NCBI GenBank assembly: GCA_023430825.1 | Contig: JAEYYL010000374.1 | Location: forward strand, 1 to 38,899 | From: Verrucomicrobiota bacterium | GTDB lineage: Bacteria; Verrucomicrobiota; Verrucomicrobiia; Opitutales; Opitutaceae | Reading direction: 5' to 3' | Length of the DNA stretch: 38,899 nucleotides | Part shown: positions 23,724 to 30,120 of the stretch, piece by piece | Numbering within the stretch: position 1 is the stretch's first letter | How the letters are laid out: each line of letters begins with the position of its first letter | Translations under genes and position numbers: made by a program | The notes under the pieces: model-generated | Told to the model about the DNA's origin: nothing | The model's database searches: none | The model's input: only the letters and a program-made list of their open reading frames with translations

Positions 23724-24806
23724 TCAGTCGTCGCCGAAAACGAGGCGGAGGCCCCAGCGGCCGCTGTGGCGGCGGTCGTGGCGGGTGGCTTCCCAGTATT
23801 CGATGTAGCGGCTTTGGCGGATGATGCCGATGGGGCCTTCGTAGATGCCGCCCAGGCCGCCGTGATCGTGCACGCGAACGGCGATGACATTTTCGTCTTT
23901 CAGGAGCGACGAAGGGAAATAGTAGCCGCGATTCTGGTCGTAGAGATCGGCGCTGCCGTGGCGGTCGGAATGGGTGAGCGTGCCGGTGCTGCCGATCTTG
24001 GTGCCGTTGAGGAACACTTCGTCAGCGTCGTCGATCTTGCCGAGCATGAGGACCATCTTGTCTTCGCGGCCGGAGGCGGGTGCGCGGAAGGTTTTTCGAT
24101 ACCACGCGAAGCCGTCGAAGTCATGGCCGACATGTTCCCAGGCGGATGGGACGGGGATCGATACGAATTCGGACTCGTCGGCCTGCGGTTCCTTCCACGC
24201 CGGGTTGTCGCCGCGCTGGAATTTCCACTCTCCGGTGAGATCGATGTCGGGCAGAATCAGGGTGGAACGGTAGAGGCCGATGGAGCGGCCGGTGATGCCG
24301 CCGCCGCTGGCGCCGTCGTAAACGCGGACGGCGATGAGGTTGCGTCCGCCTTCGACGAGAACACCGGCGGGGATCGTATAAACGCGGTCGTGATTATAGG
24401 CGGTGAGGTAGTCGGGCGGGAAACGTCCGCTGGCGCCGACGAGGCGGCCGTTGACGAAAACCTCGTCGGCGTCGTCGATGCGGCCGAGCAGGAGGTGGAC
24501 GGGCTCCGCGGGATCGCCGTCGAAGGTGAAATCGCGGCGATACCAGGCGTAGCCGTTGTAGTCGCGGTAGCCTTCTTCCTCCCAATAACTCGGCACGTGG
24601 ATGCGTGACCAGGCGCGGTCGTTGAAATCCGGCTGAGCCCAGCGGGCGTCGTCGCCGACCGAGAAGCGCCAGGAGCCGCGAAGGTTCACGAGGCGGTCCT
24701 CGTCGCGGTCGTAGTCGCGCGCGAGCGCGGCGGTGGAGAGCGAGGCGAGTAAAAGCCCGGCGAGGGCGAGCCGGAGCAGGTGGAGGGGAGACGAGGAGAC
24801 GTTCAT
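23724..24806 (-). CDS. Secreted protein of two GH2-type sugar-binding jelly-roll domains
   Basis: The 360-residue product begins at the ATG at 24804-24806 with a signal peptide (MNVSSSPLHLLRLALAGLLL to TAALA). Two homologous domains, about residues 39-180 and 190-330, resemble the N-terminal sugar-binding domain of family 2 glycoside hydrolases. Both share LxGxWxF, VPSxWE, GxAWYRxxF, LGxIDDADEVF, NG, and NxIAVRVxD followed by a GGI element. No TIM-barrel catalytic domain is present, so it is more likely a carbohydrate-binding or structural protein than an enzyme. A charged tail (RHDRRHSGRWGLRLVFGDD) ends it. It lies downstream of the Gfo/Idh gene on the same strand, with a composite hairpin element between them. 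Confidence 0.85.
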   Translation of the reverse strand: MNVSSSPLHLLRLALAGLLLASLSTAALARDYDRDEDRLVNLRGSWRFSVGDDARWAQPDFNDRAWSRIHVPSYWEEEGYRDYNGYAWYRRDFTFDGDPAEPVHLLLGRIDDADEVFVNGRLVGASGRFPPDYLTAYNHDRVYTIPAGVLVEGGRNLIAVRVYDGASGGGITGRSIGLYRSTLILPDIDLTGEWKFQRGDNPAWKEPQADESEFVSIPVPSAWEHVGHDFDGFAWYRKTFRAPASGREDKMVLMLGKIDDADEVFLNGTKIGSTGTLTHSDRHGSADLYDQNRGYYFPSSLLKDENVIAVRVHDHGGLGGIYEGPIGIIRQSRYIEYWEATRHDRRHSGRWGLRLVFGDD

Positions 24807-25001
24807 GGCGGACGATGAGGCGAGTTTGGAGGAGGCGAGCCCGAAGCGAACACGAAGACGCGGCGGGGCCGTGGCGCAGGGCGACACGCGACGAAAACAC
24901 CGGACAATTCGCGGAGTTACAGCGTGGGGGAAAATTTCGGCGAGCGACGCGGCGGGCGGTGAGCCGAACGCCGCGCGAAAATCGAAAACGGACGAGGCGA
25001 A

Positions 25002-25083
25002 GGTGGAGCCCGATGTCCCATCGGGCTGGTTTTGAATAATTGCGGCGCTTCGCAATCAACCCGACGGGACGTCGGGTTCCACC
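25002..25083. repeat. REP-like composite element, family C
   Basis: Two 26-bp units in inverted orientation (25002-25027 and 25058-25083) flank a central hairpin ATTGCG/CGCAAT (25039-25056). The units differ at four positions (all transitions) and each folds: AGCCCGAT gtccc ATCGGGCT versus AACCCGAC gtccc GTCGGGTT, so two base pairs changed together. The architecture equals that of the A elements. It lies 9 bp past the stop of the Gfo/Idh gene. Confidence 0.8.
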
Positions 25084-25092
25084 TGGCGCAAC

Positions 25093-26169
25093 TTAAGCGA
25101 TCCGGCGGGCGGCGGCTTGCGCGCGGAGGCAGAGTTCGGCGGCTTTGAAAGCGTGGGCCTGGGTCATGGCTTTCTCGGTGCGGTTGAGGCAGTCGAGGAT
25201 GAACTCGCCGAAGAAGCGGAAGCCGACCTTGCCGGCGAGGTGGAGATAGTGTTCGCCGGCGTCGTCGACGAGGAAGAGGTGGTCGCCGGTGGCCGCGCGG
25301 GTGACGTCGACGTATTTGCGCAGCTCGATGTAGCCCTTGGTGCCGAGGATGACGGTGCGGCCATCGCCCCAGGTGCTGAGGCCGTTGGGGTTGAACCAGT
25401 CGACGCGAATGTAATTCGAGGTCTGGTTGTTGCCGAGGAGCGAGGCCTCGCCGAAATCCTCGAAGCCGGGGTGGTCGGGATTGGCGAAGTTGGCGACGGC
25501 GGCCTGGGTGACGGTGGCGTCGGTCGCGCCGCTGAAGAAGAGGAACTGTTCGAACTGGTGGCTGCCGATGTCGCAGAGGATGCCGCCGAATTTTTCGCGA
25601 TCGAAGAACCAGGCGGGGCGCGAAGGTTTGTTGAGGCGGTGCGGTCCGAGGCCGATGACCTGGAGGACGCGGCCGATGGCGCCGGCGTGCACGAGGTCGC
25701 CGGCGTGGATGGCGGATTCCACGTGAATGCGCTCGCTGAAATAAACCATGTATTTGCGGCCGGTGGAGGCGGCGGCGCGGCGTGCGTCCTCGAGTTGGTC
25801 GAGGGTGGTGAAGGGGGTCTTGTCGGTGAAGTAGTCCTTGCCGGCGGCCATGGTGCGGCAGCCGATGGCGCCGCGTTCGTTCGGGACGGCGGCGGCGGTG
25901 ACGAGCTGGATGGCGGGGTCGTCGAGGATTTCGTCGTAGGAGCGGGCGACGCGGACGTGGGGGAATTTTTCGCGGAAGGCTTCGACCTTGTGCGGATCGG
26001 CATCATAGACCCAGCGGAGTTCGCCGCCGGCCTCGATCAGGCCGTTGCACTGGCCGTAGATGTGACCGTGTTCGAGAAAGGCGGCGGCGAAAGGAAACTC
26101 GCCGGGCCGGACCACGGGGCTCGGCGCGCCCTGGGGAGCGTAGTTCATGCCGTCGGATTTCTGGATCAT
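25093..26169 (-). CDS. Gfo/Idh/MocA-family oxidoreductase
   Basis: Cytoplasmic NAD(P)-dependent dehydrogenase-like protein of 358 residues; such enzymes act on sugars, inositols or related compounds. The Rossmann half contains FLEHGHIYGQCNGLIEAGGE (the usual GxGxxG is replaced by this HGHIYG version), then VYDADPHKVEAF. The Lys motif is TDKTPF (K117, in place of the common EKP), and GGILCDIGSHQFEQF supplies the Asp/His of the active site. The start at 26167-26169 (MIQKSDG) is chosen for length; a second ATG seven codons in (MNYAPQG) is possible. It is followed by the GH2-like gene in the same direction, suggesting joint use on glycans. The substrate is not known. Confidence 0.9.
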   Translation of the reverse strand: MIQKSDGMNYAPQGAPSPVVRPGEFPFAAAFLEHGHIYGQCNGLIEAGGELRWVYDADPHKVEAFREKFPHVRVARSYDEILDDPAIQLVTAAAVPNERGAIGCRTMAAGKDYFTDKTPFTTLDQLEDARRAAASTGRKYMVYFSERIHVESAIHAGDLVHAGAIGRVLQVIGLGPHRLNKPSRPAWFFDREKFGGILCDIGSHQFEQFLFFSGATDATVTQAAVANFANPDHPGFEDFGEASLLGNNQTSNYIRVDWFNPNGLSTWGDGRTVILGTKGYIELRKYVDVTRAATGDHLFLVDDAGEHYLHLAGKVGFRFFGEFILDCLNRTEKAMTQAHAFKAAELCLRAQAAARRIA

Positions 26170-26218
26170 GGGAAAGCGGGGTTAGCGGCGTGGGCGCTCG
26201 TGCGGGGGCGGCGGGGTG

Positions 26219-26800
26219 CTACGCGGTTTTTTTCTCGGCGGCGGCTTCGCGGGTGGCCTTGGCGAGGGCCTTGACGTCGGCGTCGAGTTTGGCGCGCACT
26301 TTTTTCTCCATGCGATCGATGAAGAGGATGCCCTGGAGATGGTCGAACTCGTGGAGGATGCAGCGGGCAAACAGGCCATCGCAGCGCAGCGTGTGCGGGA
26401 GGCCGCGTTCGTCCTGATATTTCACCACGATGGCGTCGGGTCGCGCGACGTCGCCGCGGATGTTGGGAAAGGAGAGGCAGCCTTCCTCGAGATAGTATTC
26501 CTCGGTGTTGGGAACGATCGCGATGTCGGGATTGGCGATCGTCATGGGCATGAAGAGATCGAGCGGCGTTTTCGCGCCATCGAGCTCCCAGGTGAAATCG
26601 ATTTCGGCGCGGCGCAGGTCGACGACGCAGAGTTGCAGGGCGCGGCCGATTTGTTGCGCGGCGAGGCCGATCCCGCCGGCGGCGTGCATGGTGGCGATCA
26701 TGTCGGCGGACAGCGTCGCCAGCGCGGCGTCGAAGCGGGCAACCTTGTCTCCTTTGCGCCGCAGGACGGGGTCGTTGTAATGAACAATTGGCAGGGACAT
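26219..26800 (-). CDS. def: Peptide deformylase
   Basis: This metalloprotease removes the N-formyl group from nascent proteins. The 193-residue product from the ATG at 26798-26800 (MSLPIVHYNDPVLRRKGDKV) has all three PDF motifs: GIGLAAQQ (43-50), EEGCLS with ligand Cys108, and HEFDH (150-154) supplying the two His ligands and catalytic Glu. A Lys/Ala-rich tail (VRAKLDADVKALAKATREAA) extends the C-terminus slightly beyond the core. It is divergent from the plus-strand membrane-protein gene 62 bp away. There is no fmt gene next to it, unlike many bacteria. Confidence 0.95.
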   Translation of the reverse strand: MSLPIVHYNDPVLRRKGDKVARFDAALATLSADMIATMHAAGGIGLAAQQIGRALQLCVVDLRRAEIDFTWELDGAKTPLDLFMPMTIANPDIAIVPNTEEYYLEEGCLSFPNIRGDVARPDAIVVKYQDERGLPHTLRCDGLFARCILHEFDHLQGILFIDRMEKKVRAKLDADVKALAKATREAAAEKKTA

Positions 26801-26825
26801 GGGTCGGTTAGGCGGGAGCGTGGGT

Positions 26826-26854
26826 TTGCCAATTCGCTCTGCAAACCAAATACT
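26826..26854 (+). promoter_or_regulatory. Promoter-like site with near-leaderless spacing
   Basis: TTGCCA (26826-26831), a 17-bp spacer and AATACT (26849-26854) resemble a sigma-70 promoter (5/6 and 4/6 matches). An inverted repeat GTTTGC/GCAAAC (26824-26829 and 26841-26846) overlaps it. Transcription would start about 7 bp later, within 1-2 bases of the ATG at 26863, implying an almost leaderless mRNA. Confidence 0.4.
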
Positions 26855-26862
26855 GCCTTTCC

Positions 26863-28569
26863 ATGAGCGCCTCAACCGTTTCCGCCAAAAGGCCGCTGCT
26901 TGCGCCGCTGCTGGTGGTCGCGGGATTGGTGGTCGGCGTGCTGGCGTGGACGGTGCCGGTGAACCTGAAGGCGGTGAGTCCGGCGTTGTTGCAGGAGGCG
27001 GGCGTGGACACGCCTTCGCTCGCGGCGTTCGGGCGGCAGCTGGTGGACTCGGAAAAGATCGGGCCGGCGGCGCTGGTGCTGGATGCGGCGAAGGCGTTGG
27101 ATGATCCGGGCGCGCCGGCGCTGGAGTCGGCGTTGGAGGGGCTGGCGGCGCAGCAGCCGGAGATGGTGGCGTGGGGCGGCTGGGATCCGTTTCTCGATCC
27201 GCTGTTCAACCTGCGCGAGAATCGCGGGGGCGGGGCGAGTGCGCCGGTGTTGAATTTCTTCCTGCCGGAGCGGGCGCGCGCGACGTTGCGGGGTTACCTG
27301 TCGAACTCGCGTTCGCTCGGCGTGCAGGCGCTGTTGAAGACGCGCGAGATCACGGCGACGGGACGGTTCGTGCCGGCGGGCCAGCCGGGCGGGCAGCCGC
27401 TTGAGGCGGTGATCCTGCTGACGGCGCTGCTGTATCAGGCGGAGCACGTGTCGCCGGCGTTGCAGCGCGAGGTGCGCGGGCTCGCGGAGCTGGCGGTGGC
27501 GCGGCAGCAGCTGGGCGGGCTCGAGTCGTTCTTCCTCGACGTGTTGTCGCTCGGCCGCCGGCTCGACTGGGCGCAGCTCGGCGAACTGCTCCGGCGCACG
27601 GAGGACAGCGAGACGGTCGGCGAATACGCGCACCTGGCGCGGGTGGCGCCGGAGGAGCTGCCGTTGATCTATGGGGCGGCGCTGTTTGCGGGCTCGGCGG
27701 ATCGTGTCGCCAGTTATCTGATACAATACGGGAAGCAGGGTCTGGTGGATCTGCGGCTGGCGCTGGCGAACGGGCAGGGCGCGGTCAACCAGCTGCTGTT
27801 GCGGCAGGTGCCGGTGAACCATTCGGTGAACGCGGGGCTGGGCACGGCGGCGTCGCTGGTGCTGTTGCACCCGAAGGCGATGCTGGTGCTGAAATATCTC
27901 GGTTATCTGCTGGGAGCGTTTCTCGTGTTTCGCGGGCTGGATCTCTGGATCGTCGCGCCGACGGCGGGCGCGGGCCTGGGCTTGCCGCGGATGAAGAGCG
28001 GCGTGCTGGCCGCGCTGTTCGCGGGTCTCGTGATCGTCGGCACCGAGCCGTTCCTGATCCAGGCGGCACCGCCCTCGGAGTTTCGCGTGCGGCTGGTGCT
28101 GCCGGCGCTCATCACCACTTCCACCCATCCGGCCGAACCGGCCAATCAAACGATTACCACCATGGACTCCTCCACCCTCCTCTCGATCGGCTTCTTCGCG
28201 GCGCTGCAGGTCGCGATGTATTTCACGTGTTTGCTCAAGATTCGCGAGATCGCGCGCTCCGCCGTCACTCCGCTGGTGAAGCTGCGGCTGATGGAAAACG
28301 AAGAGAATCTCTTCGATGGCGGCCTCTACGTCGGCATCGGCGGCACGGCGGCGGCGCTGGTGCTGCAGGTGCTCGGCGTGATCGAGCCCAACCTGCTCGC
28401 GGCCTACTCGTCGAATCTCTTCGGCATCACGTGCGTGGCGTTCGTGAAGATCCGGCATGTGCGGCCGTATAAGCGCCAGCTCATCCTCGACAGCCAGACG
28501 GTCACGCCGACGTTCGGCTCGCCGACAGTCACCGGCGGCAAGACCGGTGTCGCCTCTGCCGCGCCATGA
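26863..28569 (+). CDS. Multi-pass membrane protein of unknown function (pair member 1)
   Basis: Not recognised. The 568-residue product has an N-terminal membrane segment (11-31), a long predicted periplasmic, mainly helical, Leu/Ala/Glu-rich region (35-330), then segments near 338-358, 379-398, 436-458, 484-507 and possibly 511-528, ending in a Thr/Ser-rich tail. The last part contains LFDGGLYVGIGGTAAALVLQ and FVKIRHVRPYKRQLI. Its TGA overlaps the ATG of the next gene (ATGA at 28566-28569), so the two proteins are probably made together and may form an envelope complex. It starts right after a promoter-like site, with leader tgcctttcc. I assign no function. Confidence 0.8.
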   Translation: MSASTVSAKRPLLAPLLVVAGLVVGVLAWTVPVNLKAVSPALLQEAGVDTPSLAAFGRQLVDSEKIGPAALVLDAAKALDDPGAPALESALEGLAAQQPEMVAWGGWDPFLDPLFNLRENRGGGASAPVLNFFLPERARATLRGYLSNSRSLGVQALLKTREITATGRFVPAGQPGGQPLEAVILLTALLYQAEHVSPALQREVRGLAELAVARQQLGGLESFFLDVLSLGRRLDWAQLGELLRRTEDSETVGEYAHLARVAPEELPLIYGAALFAGSADRVASYLIQYGKQGLVDLRLALANGQGAVNQLLLRQVPVNHSVNAGLGTAASLVLLHPKAMLVLKYLGYLLGAFLVFRGLDLWIVAPTAGAGLGLPRMKSGVLAALFAGLVIVGTEPFLIQAAPPSEFRVRLVLPALITTSTHPAEPANQTITTMDSSTLLSIGFFAALQVAMYFTCLLKIREIARSAVTPLVKLRLMENEENLFDGGLYVGIGGTAAALVLQVLGVIEPNLLAAYSSNLFGITCVAFVKIRHVRPYKRQLILDSQTVTPTFGSPTVTGGKTGVASAAP

Positions 28570-29954
28570 ACCGGACGCTCCTGCTCATTCTCTGCGACTT
28601 CCTGTTGTTGAACCTCCTGGCGCTGACGCGCTGGGAGAAGGCGGAGCCTGCGCCGGTGAAGCAGCCACCGGTGCCGGAGATGTCGGCCAACGCGGTGACG
28701 AAGGACCAGGATCTCGTCGAGACGATGAAACTGTCGCTCGAGGACGAGCGCGCCGCGCGCGAAGCGCTGGCGCAGAAGCTTTCGTCGGTCGAAGGCAATC
28801 TCAGCACGCGCGAGCAGAATCTGGCGAAACTCGAGGCGGAGCGCGCGCAGCTCTCGACGAATCTGGCGACGGCGCAGGAGACGGCGACGCAGTTGCAGCA
28901 GCAGGTCGCGGCGGCGAGCGAGGCGGCGACGATGACGAAGGAGGAGCTGGCGCGGTTGCAGCGGGAGTTGGACGAGCGACGGGCGGAGGCGGAGCGGCAG
29001 AAGCAGGCGCTGGCGACGTTCGAGAAGCAGCAGGCGGAGGCGCGGGAGCGCATCGAGGGCCTGCGCGTCGCGGTGCAGGTCGCGGAGCAGGAGAAGCAAT
29101 TGCTGCGCGACACGGCGGAGACGCTGCGCACGCAAGTGGTCGCGGAGCGCGAGGAGCGGCTCAAGGTGCAGGAGGCGACGACGCAGCTCGCGCAGGGCGT
29201 GGGCCAGCTGGCGGAGCGGTCCGGCGCGTTGACGAAGGAGATCCGCGAGAACCGGCCGATCAACGCGAACGTGCTGTTCAGCGATTTCCTGGCGAACCGG
29301 GTGACGACGAACTTCACCGCGGAGCGGGCGGGATTCTTCGGTCCGGCGACGCGCGAGAGCGCGGGTTCGACGATCCTGGTCACGGACGGCGCGCGGACTT
29401 ATGCGCTGCTCCATATTTCGGATACGCCGTTTCCCTTGTCGGAAAACAGCTACGACTGGCAGAAGCTGTCCATCGAGTTCGTGCGCGGCGAGCATCGCAG
29501 CGCGGCCGGCGAGATGCAGTTTTTGTCGATCGATCCGCGGGTGGTGGTGATTCCGGTGAGCGAGGAGCAGGCGCGGGCGATCGGGGCGAAGGTTTATCCG
29601 ACGGCGCTCGATCCCTTCCGGTTTCCCGATGCGGTGCTGGTGAGTGGCGGAGGCCGCGGTTACGGCGAGGTGGGCTTCAAGCTGGACCCGGTGGAACGCG
29701 GCTACGTGCGGGTCGACAACCGGCTTTTTCGCCGGCTGTTCGGCGACTTCGCGCCCTCGCGCGGCGACCTGGTGTTGAGCAAGACGGGCGAGTTGCTCGG
29801 CATCATGGTGAACAGCGATTATTGCGCGGTGGTGAATAATTTCCTGCCGGCGCGCACGCTGCCGACGGGCAACGACATCCGGGCGCAGGACCCGGCGGCG
29901 CTGTTGAACGAGCTGGGCGCGCGGGTGCGTTCGCTGCCGTTGAAGTTGCAGTAG
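28566..29954 (+). CDS. Membrane-anchored coiled-coil protein with possible degenerate trypsin-like domain (pair member 2)
   Basis: Not recognised as a named family. The 462-residue product has an N-terminal anchor (residues 3-21, TLLLILCDFLLLNLLAL), a Pro-rich linker, a long coiled coil (about 52-228), and a C-terminal globular domain (229-462) of beta strands. The end of this domain, APSRGDLVLSKTGELLGIMV, resembles the last catalytic segment of trypsin-like peptidases (GxSGxP...G.L.GI) without a clear Gly-Asp-Ser motif, so it may be a peptidase fold without activity. It is translationally coupled to the preceding membrane-protein gene by ATGA. The two probably act as an envelope pair. Confidence 0.75.
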   Translation: MNRTLLLILCDFLLLNLLALTRWEKAEPAPVKQPPVPEMSANAVTKDQDLVETMKLSLEDERAAREALAQKLSSVEGNLSTREQNLAKLEAERAQLSTNLATAQETATQLQQQVAAASEAATMTKEELARLQRELDERRAEAERQKQALATFEKQQAEARERIEGLRVAVQVAEQEKQLLRDTAETLRTQVVAEREERLKVQEATTQLAQGVGQLAERSGALTKEIRENRPINANVLFSDFLANRVTTNFTAERAGFFGPATRESAGSTILVTDGARTYALLHISDTPFPLSENSYDWQKLSIEFVRGEHRSAAGEMQFLSIDPRVVVIPVSEEQARAIGAKVYPTALDPFRFPDAVLVSGGGRGYGEVGFKLDPVERGYVRVDNRLFRRLFGDFAPSRGDLVLSKTGELLGIMVNSDYCAVVNNFLPARTLPTGNDIRAQDPAALLNELGARVRSLPLKLQ

Positions 29955-30041
29955 CGGGGAGACCCGGGGTCGGGCGAGCGCCGGCGAGGCCGGTCGCGAA
30001 TTTAGGATTGGGTTGGCGCTGGGATTGGTAATTCTGCCGCC

Positions 30042-30119
30042 ATGAGTCCGACCGCGGTGGGTATTCGTCATCTGTTCCGGCTGGGGCGGAGGGAGCACGG
30101 CGCGAAGGAGGCGGGCTGA
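30042..30119 (+). CDS. Possible 25-codon leader peptide
   Basis: MSPTAVGIRHLFRLGRREHG and five more codons, ending TGA one base before the ATG of the histidine kinase. It is Arg-rich. The kinase start has its own GGAGG inside this ORF's end. It may be a regulatory upstream ORF or chance. Confidence 0.2.
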   Translation: MSPTAVGIRHLFRLGRREHGAKEAG

Positions 30120-30120
30120 C

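Noticed and set aside
26872..28458. 528-codon minus-strand frame opposite the membrane protein
   Set aside because: Composition is that of an antisense shadow (Arg/Gln/His); the plus-strand gene is coupled to its neighbour by ATGA.
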